Source: Stenocarpella maydis
Taxonomy: Eukaryota > Ascomycota > Sordariomycetes > Diaporthales > Diaporthaceae
Assembly: GCA_002270565.1 (NCBI GenBank)
Contig: NQMI01000031.1
Location: 262,520 to 326,519, forward strand
Reading direction: 5' to 3'
Length of the DNA stretch: 64,000 nucleotides
Shown here: in pieces, positions 54,068 through 64,000 of the stretch
Numbering within the stretch: the first letter of the stretch is position 1
Layout of the letters: each line of letters begins with the position of its first letter
Notes under the pieces: model-generated
The model's database searches: none
Told to the model about the DNA's origin: nothing
Seen by the model: the letters and a program-made list of their open reading frames with translations, nothing else
Made by a program: the position numbers and the translations under genes

Positions 54068-57000
54068 GGGTCAGATGATCACATCGACACTAGCACCTGG
54101 CATGGCCATCAGGTACGGCCATACTCAGCCCAGCCCATTCCAAGGCGTGAACAGCAGAGGCCTCGGCCAGTCGTTTTGTGCAGTATCATCATACTTGCAA
54201 ATACTGGTCTGAAGGTGTGCATGGTTGGTTGTTTACAAACAGGCTGGTTTGTAGCTAGGCATTATAGACAACAGGACTAGAAGAGTACACAGATAGATAT
54301 ACTATTAGACAATACCCAGACGACAGACCTCAACCCGGTCAGCATGAGACCCTCTTATGTCAAGGTAGTAGAGCGTGGCTTTCGCAGAGTTACATTGGTT
54401 CCACGCCGGCAGCATGTCTTGCCATCTATGCAGTGTTGTGCAGACTAAGCATGAATTCTGGTCATTTTCAGTACTCTACGTGCGGCACGAGCGCTGAAAA
54501 GGGAACAAATATATGGAGCCGAAAACATCTGGTCCCCCGTTCCCCCCCGGACATCATTCTCGATTATTTTGTTTCCATGCCCAGTCATCCTAATTTCAAG
54601 CCAAGCCGATGGATTTCCGTCCTGTTAGCCATCAACATTCACGTCTTGGGGCCTGATCATAATGATATGCTAAGGAATATACATCAGTATCAGACCAAAA
54701 AAAAGTCGGTGACACAGGGTCCGAGTCAGTCAACCTCTCTTTCGGTTAACCAAACAGCCCGCTGCGACGAACCCCAGCCTTGCTTGTTCAATGAGAGACA
54801 CGCGGTTATGCCTTTTCCCTGCCAAGTTGGAGGTTCAGTGATGATTGGAGTACGTTCCTCGCACTTAGGTAGTGCAGTGAGGCACGAATAATAGTTGTGC
54901 GCGCTTGAGCCCGCGCGCTTTTGTGGCCTGACCGACACATGGACTGCAACCCAGAGCGACAAGCCCTTGCCTGTCTCGCGACAGTTTTAAGCTTTAATCG
55001 GCACATGACACCCGCGGCATTTCATGACACTGCAAGTAGATACATCTCATCCATCCAGCGAAATGCCTTGGATGAATCGTGGTTTAGGTGTCTTTTCTTG
55101 CAAAATGGCCGAAAAGTGCCAGTCAATTTGGCGGTCCATTCAGGATGACTGTGATACGACTCGGCATTAGCGGTACTGGGGGTGTAGCAAAGCATGTGCC
55201 GGTTGTCCCAGACTCGGCAAATCGATTCTACCCCCCTGAAACAAACATGCACCATATGAGCAGAGACAATGGGAAAGAAACAACCCGAGCTCAAGCTTGT
55301 GGTCATTATGAAAGCGCGCGCCCAGGGAGGACTCAGCAGGCGCAGCCTTGGCTATCCCGCAGAAGAATCCAAGCAGTGTTCAGACGAACCTTTGTAACAC
55401 ACTCACGGAATAGAGTGCTTCTGCAGGAAACGGCATTAGGAAGGGCACTTTTTTTTCTGGCGGGCGAACGGTTACTAGTCAGGCCGACAACCCACCCGTG
55501 TTAATAAAGTCAGGCCGCGGCACATGTTTCCGGGCGTACTTCTTCAGTTTGGGAAGCAGTAGGAGCCGATGCACCTTCGTGTAGAGACTCCCTCAGATAT
55601 TGCGTACCTGCGGTCAGAGGCTGACCGGCGTGAAGTAAGCCTCGGAGTCAAAGCGCGAGCTCTGCGAGAAACCTGGCTCCGAGTTTAATAAAGGTGGCAT
55701 CCAATGCCAGTGGACGTAAAATAGAATTGTCAAGAACTGTGGCGTCCGTCATTGGGCCTTCACGAAACTCTCGGTATCGACGGGACCACCGGGGCCGCAA
55801 GGTGAGGAAGAGGGCTCTCCCCGGCTGGCCCTGAGTGGGAGGCGAGACTCGCTCGGATGTGTGACAGATCAAGACATCTGCGTGATAAGCAAGCAGGTGA
55901 AGATCCAGAACGCTAACGGGCCGGATGGGCTGACATTGTGTCTTGGCAACGCAGTAGGCGATGCAGAATGTGATCGCAGGTCGGACGGGCCGACGTGACA
56001 CATTTCTTTTGCTTTATTTTGCTGCTGGCACGCAGCCCGTCCGCTCCTCAAGGAATGGATGGACTCGCCCGATAAGGAGCCCCCGCAACTAGGCGTTCGC
56101 CTGGCGTCAAACCCTCGGAACTAGATAAAAGTCAAAAGCCAAAAGGTTTGGCGGGGGCCAATGGAGGAAGGAGAGAGCACGAGTGTGGTTTGCGATGCGG
56201 AAAGATCTTGGGTAGGGCAAAGGCGGTTCGGGAACCCTTGGTCGGTTAGACATTAGCCGGGGTCGCATTCCGGTACCGTGGGCAAGTGGCAAGCATGGGA
56301 ACCTTTTTCGACGCGGGGACTTCGGGAGGCCTTCCCACTGCGCAGTGCGTACCCAGAGAGATGGGACATTCCGGGGCCACTACGGTCGAAAGAAGCCTAG
56401 GGTGGGCCAAGCCCATGTGGGCCCAGATCTGTAGTGTACATAGTGTGAGATGGGCAAACGCCGGCGCCGTCCCCAGGGGTGTAGCCAGGGCGTGCAGGTT
56501 GCGAAAGTGGCAGCGGCCGGGATTGCCGCAACGTCACCTGGGGCGCACCAAGTAGCGTGTGATGCAGTACGAGGGAGGGCCGACACAGGTTGAGGACACA
56601 GAGCGCCTTAGATTGGTGCCAAAACGGTTCGTTCACCTCCGGACTGGCCCGGACTGCCGGTCTGGGCTGGAAACAAGAGTGGCACGGTCGAGGCCTAGTA
56701 CGGCGGCTGTTGCACCGAGTTTTGGGGTCTCTGGGTGAGACACTGGGTTGGAGAAACGTTGATCTGTAAGTTCCCTCCTCGTACGGAGTCAGTGAGGTCA
56801 GTGTCATCAGCGTATCCGCCCCGACTCCGAATCCGAGACGTTGCTCAAGTGCACCCGAGGATAGAGAGGGCCGGGAGGCAGCGCAAGGCATTAGCGTATG
56901 CACACAGTAGCTGAGTAGCTGGCATCACGCTAGCAGGTGGAAGATGATGGCACACGCATGCATGGCAGGCCACGGCAGGGCCAAGCGTGTTCCCAGATCG

Positions 57001-57861
57001 GAAAGCGAGCACATAGTCGGATTAGTAGTGCCAGAATGGAGAGACAGGGTGATGAGCTCAGCATTCTCGGCCTGCCGTAATGGTGCGAAGTGTATGTACG
57101 GAGTATGTACGAGCAAAAAGAGTTGGGACCGGGACGGAGATGGAGGTCGTCCGAAAAGCCCGTAATAGACTCGTCTTTGTGCCCGGATTGAGCCCGACCG
57201 GGTGGCGGAGAAGTGGTTGATGACCGGTAGCATGATCAGCGAGGCTAGCTTTGTGCCCAGGAGCCCGGGTGGTGGGGCAAGGTTTGCCAAGCTGAAAACC
57301 CGAGGAGCGCAGCGTTGGCGGGCGATGCTGTGCCAGAACACCAGGGCCACGAAGCGAGAAGTTTGACGCCATGACCTGGCGAGCAGAGCAGCAGAGGTCA
57401 CGGTGTACCGGATACGATGGTCCGTAATGGTTTCGGCGGCAAGGTTGAGCTCAAGGCAAGGTCAGATGTCGAAGATCAAGGGGGCCCCGTGCGATGTCGT
57501 GTCGCATGCCTGCATACCTGGTAGTCTGATAGTCAGCACCAGGGGCAGGGAGGATTGGATTGTTGGTCGCCCTCGGGACACTGCCATTCGACAATGACAA
57601 GGCTAAGCTGGTGAGAGCCGTGCAGCGTGCCGATGTCCGCGAGGCGGGGAAAAGGGGAAATAACAAACAACAACAACAAAAAAAAGAAAAGAAAAAAAGA
57701 AAGATAAGGCGTGAGGAAGCGAGAGGCAGGTTGCGAGGTGCATGTCGTCTGTGGTCCGAGACCTGGCGAATCAAACGGCGCATCCCACATGGCACCAGTT
57801 TGGGCTTTCTGGCCGGCTGAGAAGCTGCCTGACAGACTGATTGGTCGGCGAACCGATAGAT

Positions 57862-58015
57862 TGACTGACTGACTGACTGACTGACTGACTGACTGACTGA
57901 CTGACTGACTGACTGACTGACTGACTGACTGACTGACTGACTGACTGACTGACTGACTGACTGACTGACTGACTGACTGACTGACTGACTGATTGATTGA
58001 TTGATTGATTGACTG
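57862..58015. repeat. Long (ACTG)n tetranucleotide microsatellite ending in (GATT)n
   Basis: About 128 bp of uninterrupted TGAC/ACTG units are followed by about five GATT units and a final GACTG. The sequence reads open on the minus strand as SVSQ repeats, which explains the spurious long frames over it. Confidence 0.97.
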
Positions 58016-58128
58016 TGTCGTGATGGGGCTTGTCTGTGGCCCTCGACTCATGAGACCCTGGCGACCGGGGCAATGTTCGGCAATCTTAGACCATGTCTGC
58101 TGCGGTATCTGAAATGCGCATCCACCCG

Positions 58129-58207
58129 GCTGCTGCTGCTGCTGCTGTGTGTGTGTGTTCGTGTGCGTGTGCGTGTGCGTGTGCGTGTGCGTGTGCGTGT
58201 GCGTGTT
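58129..58207. repeat. Compound microsatellite (GCT)n(GT)n(GTGTGC)n
   Basis: Six GCT units (58129-58146), a GT run, and then about seven to eight GTGTGC units to 58207. The alternating purine-pyrimidine stretch could adopt Z-DNA. It lies about 0.85 kb upstream of the MED12 start. Confidence 0.95.
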
Positions 58208-59049
58208 TGCTCGGGTGAGGATTTGAGCAGTGAGATGGGATGGGTTCATACGGATACTCCCCTCCCCGGTCGCCCCATCTACTTAGTAGTGTGCAGTAGG
58301 TACATACAGCACACCACGCACGGCACAATCCGCAAATACACTAGTCTGTCGGGCCAGTCCAACAACTAAGTTCCCGAGAGGGGGCGCGCCTGGACTAGCA
58401 GACTAGGTAAGGAAGAGTAGCAGGAGGAGCCCTGGAACAAGTAAGTGAATGACACTTCAACCCTGGCCAATCGCCCCGAGCGCTTTCCGCCCCGGCCACC
58501 CTCCCAAGGGTTCCAACAGGCCAACCAACGCCGGCTGCCCTGTGCCAAGCTTACCCAATTTACCCCCATGTGCTAGGCCGACGACGACGACCTGCCAACT
58601 GCCAACCTCAGACGACCGAACCACCGCCTTCTCTCTCCATCTGACCCTGTTGCCGCCTGCTATCTCGGGCCTCACTCACCTCGCCCTGCTCGCCACACCC
58701 GGTCCTCCCACCTACCGGCTCCGGCCTGCCTCTTTCCCACCCTCTTCCTCTCTCCTGCTCTGTGCCTCCCTGCACGCTGTCCTGAGCACCAGCCCTCCAC
58801 CTCGCCTTGCCTCGTCTCGCCTTCTCGTCTTGGTCATCGCATCCCGGACTTGGCACCTGGAATCCTCCTCCCCGACAACACTCGCCACGAGCGCCGGGCC
58901 CCACGGGACATCCCCCACGGCCGTCGACCTCGGCCGCCGCCTCTCCGATCTCTGCCCTCGGGCCTACTCTCCACCTCCGCCCACCCTGGCCTGGCCAGTC
59001 CTCGCCGCCCACACTCTGTCTCGATGGCGCACCTAGACCTCTCCTAGCA

Positions 59050-62000
59050 ATGTCCTCACGACCCCAGATGGGCGTGCCACAGCGACAGCCTCCCTCGAGA
59101 TCCCTCAGCGGTTCGAGCTCCCTGTCGCAGCGGCCTGCCCATCAGCGTGCCCTCTCGTCCCAGTACATACCCTCTTCCCCCATTCGCAACAACAGCGCCA
59201 CCAGCAATTCCACCAACAACAGCATCACTGCGGACTTCTCTGCAGACACAAGCAGTCAGAATAGCAATGCTACCCAGACACAGTACGGAACCCCTCGGAG
59301 GGGCGGCTCGCGCCTCAGGCTCGAGCTTTCCAACCAGGGCATCACCCACTCCGGCTTCATCGAGTCACCTACCAGCGCCGGTCCCCTCGACCCTTTCAAG
59401 TCCTTCGCCTCCTCCTCGCGCCCGGCCGCCCCAAGCATGTCCGGCGAGGTCTCCGACCTGGGAGATATGAGCAGTCCCCAGACTTCCCGGGGTGCCCCGA
59501 CCGCAGACTACGACAACAACCCACTGCCCATGCCCAGGCGGCGCACACGCTTCGTCGTCCCCGATCCGAGGAAGGACGTCGCCGCGCCGGCCCCCGCCCC
59601 GGTTAAAAAGGATATACGCCCGAAACCATACACCGTTGAGGTCCCACCAGCCGCGCCCCGGTACCTTGTGCTCAACGGCTCTGGCAAGGCCAGCTCTTCG
59701 TCGAGGACTGGAGCTACGAACGCGCCCCCGATCGCACACGCAGACTTCAACCCTTGGACCGGCGACGGTCCCGAAGACCACTTTACCCAGACCTTCATAC
59801 AAAACGGATTCTTCGACAAGGCGCCCGTGGCGCAGGCCGAGACTTCGTCAGCCAAAGGCGCAATATTTCCCAGTCTTAAGCACAAGAGTGGATTGTATGC
59901 CCTCTCTACCGTCTTCACCGGCATTCTCGGGTCAAGGCGCAACAATGGCCAGATCAACTCGGCCACCACCTTCAAGCCCCCTCCGCGAGTGACCGTGACG
60001 GACACCAAGAGAGAGGGCTGGCTGAGGGACCTTGCCAACCCGACCACCTCGCTTCGACGACTGAGCAGGACCATACCACACGGCATCAAGGGGAAGGGCC
60101 TCCTGGAGCAGTGCCTCAACAAGAACATCCCAACAGACCGCGCTGTCTGGCTGGCCAAGTCCGTGGGGGCGAATGAGGTCAGAGCTTTCAAACGCAAAGG
60201 CGTCAACGGCGCGGTCGTCATGGGCGGAGAGGCAAAGTGGGTACGAGACTGGACCATGTTCGTCGAACAATTCGTCGATGGTGTTGTGTCTTCGTTCGAG
60301 GATGCCAAGTGGAAAACCAAGGTTAACTATGCGTAGGTGCCGCCCCTTTCCCGTGCGTCTGTGCATACTGACTCCCTCCAGATTACGCCTTGCCACACAT
60401 CTCTACGCAGAGCACTTACTAGACCGTGAGCATTACATGGAATGGCTGGTTTCCGGGCTGGAGACGTGTTCCCAGGCAAGACTGCCCATGTGGCTCTTGG
60501 TGACACAGATATACTGGAAAGACCTCTTGAGGCTGAGGAAGTATGGCCGGCGCCTCGTAGCTGCCTTGCTCACCCAAAACACGACTGTAAGATCGATTGA
60601 ACTTCTGATAAACCCGGTGCCTTGAAGTGTTGCTAACCACCGGGGCAGATCCAGACTCATCCCGATCATGACATCCTGGCTCCACTATCTTCGAGAATAG
60701 CAATTTTGCTCAAGTCGCTGATGGTTTCGAGCGCGACCAATTTCGTTTCTCCCTCCGCATGGGCCAAACACCGCGATGCCCTATCTTCGATCTTGCCTGC
60801 CGGTGACGGGCTGGCTCAGGCAGCTTACAGAGCTATAAACGCCCGCAACGAGAAGCTTGTTTCCAGCGTACGGACACCGCCTGCAACGCGACACGTGATT
60901 GTCAAGTTACTTGATGGGACTCTCCAAACGCCGATGCCAGATGATCTGCCCGCGAAATGCTGGAACATGTCGAGAGATCAGGGGACCCTGGTCAGAACAA
61001 CCCTGGAGTGGTCTACCTCGGTGCACCGTCCCGGGCTGGCCAGAATTTATGTTGCGTGCCGACTTCTGTCAACGTGGGCGACATATGGTCTGGACACGAC
61101 TGTTGCAATCCTGGACTTCATGAACATTGACCCATTGGAGGAGCTGGAAAGGAAGACTGCTCTGTACCACTTGGTTTCCGAGCTTGTGTACTCTGGCTCT
61201 TTTGACCCTCTTATGTACGTGCAGTGGCTCATAGCCCGCGGTGGGCTACACGATTCGGACAGCGTCATGCGAGACGGACCGGCCAGCAGCCGGCTGCTGG
61301 TGGAGCTACCCCTCCACGCTCTCTCCCCGTCGCTGAGCAGCATGCGTTCCAACATGCTGGGGAGAGCATCCTACAGTGTTGAAGACGAGGCGAAGGATCA
61401 GGAGATGGCCATCGATTGCATCAAAGGCAGCCTTGGGCTTCACTGGAGCCCCGTGCCGAAATACAGCGCCATCCCTCTCGGCAAACTCTGCAAAAGGGTC
61501 AGTCTGAGCAGCCGGTCCCTAAAGGTAGAGATCGGCCAATTCATTCGACGGACCTTTGTACACGGTGTGACTCAGGGTCAGCTGGATGGAAAAGACGGCC
61601 TACAGCTTCCTTGTTCGACATTCAACGGTATAAGGTCCATTCTGGAAGCTGCCGAAGATTTTCAGACCCTTGCCGATCTTCTGAAGACAACGACCGGCTT
61701 CCACGATGCTGACATACTCTCCTCATCCGCCGATACACTGAACCTGCATCTTCCAGTCTTTGGCGCCCTCAACGCCGCGAAGAGCCTGTTTGATGCCCTT
61801 TTGGGGAGGCTTGATAACATGAAGCAGATCCAAGGTCTTGCGGGTATGCGTCCACTACTGACCTCGATGGCTATGCTGGCGCCCCGGATGCCAGGGCAAG
61901 AAGCCCTTGTCAACTACCTTAACGAAACCATCCGAAACGATCGCAGCAGTGCGGTTGACGCGTCCTCGCCTGTCAGCGATAACATGGCCGCTCGGATCCA

Positions 62001-63870
62001 GGACGAGGAAGGAGAACTCCTGGATGAGATCGAGAAGAGGCTGGCGAACAAGACAAGCATGGATCGTACCACGATGAACAGCTTCTTAAACAAGATCATA
62101 CCCAAGGTCCAGGCCTGTTGGGGCATGGTGGATGAGAGGCTACGGGCGTACAGCTCCCTTCTCACGAGGCTGAGGCACTTTGACATGCAGCATTTCGACT
62201 CGTTCATGACCAAATGGGTCCTAGGCATCCGCAACCCGCAGACGCGACCTCCTCTCTCCCGGATATTTCCCCTCATGATCAGCGTGGGATGTCTCAACCT
62301 CTCAATCATCCTCACCACGACTGGAGACGCCGCATCTGCCACTGGGAGTCCTCATCCCGCTGGCAAAATTGGGGGGGCACCTTCAACATATGTACAAGAG
62401 GTGCTAGAGATGCTGACGACACCACCGACGTCGAAAGACCTGTTGACGCCGGAGGAGATGTATCGGTTCAAGATCCTGCAAAACCAAGCACCCAAGTCGC
62501 ACCTCAAGGAACTGGTCGCCCTGGTGCGCAATGCCCTGGCTGAATTTTGCGCTTCTCAGACTCGAGCTGCGCCTGAGACAGCGCCCTTGGCCGATTCACG
62601 TGCACAGGACCGTCTGATCGGCTTCCTAAGGATACTTGTCCTTTCTGATCCAGCTGCTGTGCCCAAAATGTTACCAATGAAAACAGCGGACCCCGCAGTG
62701 GCCCAGATGATGGATGACATTGCAACACGACTCCTGCTCCCGCGCGGTGCTCAGGGCGACAGCATTACCTTCGATCAGGTGCTTGGGCTTGCAAATGAGC
62801 TTACCCTACCCTTCTGCCAGTTAAAGCTGTCTCAGGGATTTGGATCCAATGACAATGTTTGCGGGACGACCACCCAAGACCGGCAAGCCAGTCAACTCGA
62901 AATTTTCGCGAAGGCCATGGACAAGGCCATCGATGCTCGCAACATCACCTGGACTGGGATGCTCCCTACTCTCAGTCCTGAGATTACTCAACACCTCCTC
63001 GCCCGGGCACAGACTCGCTTTTTTGACTTACTTCCTTCAAAAGACCGGCCCGAACCACCTGATGGTAGTGTGGCTGTAGCAGAAAGTTTATTGTCAGTGA
63101 TCGATACAATCTGCCGCGGTGGCCCCATAGGCTCCCGGCATCCGCTGCAGCTTGCTTCAGTCACCGTCGACCGGCTGGCTGAAATGTGGGAACTGCTGGC
63201 TTTGCCATCCGAGTCCGATGTTAAAGTCACTGTTCTTCTCAACTGGCTCCCACTCTTGTTGTCGTATCTGACACTTCAAGCGCATGTCCAAGACACCGCT
63301 AACAAGGCGTCCAATGAGGTTCGGGGGCGCGCGTTGCTTGTATTATCCGGAATCATGCAGGAGCTTGACGGCCTGGTATCATTTGCTACCTGCGATCCCC
63401 GAATACCCTCGAACCAGGCCGTATACCTAATACAACGCGTCTTCGATGTCGCCCTGTTACTTGTCGACACCCTATCGGATGAGATACGCCAGCAATGCGT
63501 TCGCATCCTGCGTGAAGCACTGTCGGACTCACGGCTCAGGTACTTATTCAGCTTCGCCCCGGCGCCACTCGAAAATCTCCTGCTATCCCACAAAGACAAG
63601 CCGGCCTCTGCCCAGCAGCCGCAGGGCCAGGGTAGTCAGGGCAGCCAGCAAGGACAGCAGCAACGGCCACGTGGCGCCGGATTCCTCGGCGTCGGCGCTG
63701 CTGGCGGCAATATCTGGGGCAATGCTGTCGGCCCAGGTGGGCAGGGCCAGGAGAAGCTGACCGCGTTCACCTTCAAGAGGTGGGAAGTACTCAACGAGCC
63801 CGTGTCCAACGTGGGAGAGAACAACACAAGCTTGAGCTTGACGCTTTTTGAAGCCATCAAGTTGCACTGA
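59050..63870 (+). CDS. srb8: Mediator subunit 12 (MED12/SRB8; 1569 aa, 3 exons)
   Basis: A subunit of the Mediator CDK8 kinase module that modulates RNA polymerase II transcription. Exons are 59050-60332, 60382-60586 and 60649-63870; the coding sum is 4710 nt. Introns are 49 bp (GTAGGT...CCAG) and 62 bp (GTAAGA, TGCTAACC branch, GCAG). The disordered Ser-rich N-terminus (about 230 aa) is followed by the MED12 N-terminal domain (ADFNPWTGDGPEDHFTQTF, with the upstream RPKPYTVEVPP). The fungal SRB8 helical body is next (LRLATHLYAEHLLDREHYM, LARIYVACRLLSTWATYGL). A Gln/Gly-rich segment (about residues 1478-1500) precedes the ordered end AFTFKRWEVLNEPVS. MSSRPQMGVPQRQPP at 59050 was chosen as start, because upstream codons in the frame are pyrimidine-rich leader. 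The gene fits the length of other filamentous-fungal MED12 proteins. Confidence 0.95.
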
Positions 63871-64000
63871 GAAATCCTCCAGGGAAGAGGAGGAGTGGCT
63901 ACAAATTAGATGGGAGGCACACAGGACGTGCCGTATTTATATGTGGGGTTCGCTGGCATTTCAAACGCATGCGTGCATATATACTGTCGTTCATGAAATC
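63871..64000. other. Downstream flank of MED12
   Basis: Only 130 bp, presumably 3' UTR of MED12. No polyadenylation signal is obvious. Confidence 0.5.

Larger units (their letters stand above)
54068..59049. other. 5-kb intergenic region with large microsatellites, MED12 leader at the right
   Basis: No gene is recognised. Frames at 54433-54891, 55648-56001, 56397-56903 and 56925-57401 carry no motif. Large simple repeats lie at 57862-58015 and 58129-58207. The last 600 bp before MED12 are strongly pyrimidine-rich on the plus strand (CT/CC runs from about 58460), typical of a fungal 5' leader. An upstream frame runs into MED12 but begins in this leader-like sequence. Confidence 0.5.

Noticed and set aside
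57862..58015. Considered as a CRISPR-like or minisatellite array
   Set aside because: It is a perfect tetranucleotide microsatellite with no spacers, and the genome is fungal.
57533..58249. 238-codon frame with SVSQ and TH repeats
   Set aside because: Pure translation of the ACTG and GTGTGC microsatellites; no start context or unique domain.
58807..59049. Upstream extension of the MED12 frame (81 codons)
   Set aside because: The sequence is pyrimidine-rich leader with Pro/Ser/Leu-biased translation. The ATG at 59050 has a normal start context and family-like N-terminus.

Overview
This window looks like a stretch of nuclear chromosome from a filamentous ascomycete (Pezizomycotina, most likely Sordariomycetes). 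Genes are spaced 0.3 to 6 kb apart on both strands. Introns are few and mostly 50-75 bp, with GTANGT-like donors, CTAAC/CTGAC-type branch points and CAG/TAG acceptors. Several products are readily recognised eukaryotic families in their filamentous-fungal form: ISY1, PRP38, WBP1/OST48, a complex I 9.5 kDa subunit, V-ATPase subunit c', a ROM2-type Rho1 GEF, MED12/SRB8 and a BEACH-WD40 protein. I cannot assign genus or species.

Layout. 1-690: a decayed, AT-rich, Q/N-rich minus-strand reading frame with premature stops that runs off the left edge. 1.5-4.75 kb: a 1084-aa disordered fungal protein (+). 5.9-6.8 kb: a GATA zinc-finger factor (-). 8.6-10.4 kb: a calcineurin-like phosphoesterase/5'-nucleotidase (+). 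10.7-11.5 kb: splicing factor ISY1 (-). 13.5-15.9 kb: a divergent pair, WBP1 (-) and the complex I 9.5 kDa subunit (+). 16.9-25.0 kb: a 2609-aa BEACH protein in five exons (-). 25.0-29.3 kb: no gene seen. 29.3-30.4 kb: a three-exon protein of unknown function (+). 32.0-35.2 kb: V-ATPase c' (-) diverging from the Rho1 GEF (+, to 39.1 kb). 39.1-45.3 kb: no gene seen. 45.3-49.7 kb: a compact cluster with an 80-aa Cys-motif protein (+), a 217-aa membrane-anchored protein (-), PRP38 (+) and a 149-aa Gly/Ala-rich protein (+). 49.7-53.2 kb: mostly empty, including a zone without substantial reading frames. 53.2-54.1 kb: an FSH-type serine hydrolase with a one-base frameshift (+). 54.1-59.0 kb: intergenic sequence with large microsatellites. 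59.0-63.9 kb: MED12/SRB8 (+).

The genes do not form a pathway or a secondary-metabolite cluster. They are a mixture of housekeeping genes: splicing (ISY1, PRP38), ER glycosylation (WBP1), respiration (complex I), vacuolar acidification (V-ATPase c'), cell-wall and polarity signalling (Rho1 GEF), membrane traffic (BEACH) and transcription (MED12, GATA). I found no bacterial-type operon, CRISPR array, intact transposon, tRNA or rRNA. The points most worth a second look are the RIP-like relic at the left edge, the frameshifted hydrolase, the 57-nt in-frame intron of the BEACH gene, the back-to-back CCAAT palindrome in the WBP1/complex I promoter, the dispersed TACCTAGGTA palindrome, and several small spliced genes of unknown function. 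I did not find a convincing new biological system.
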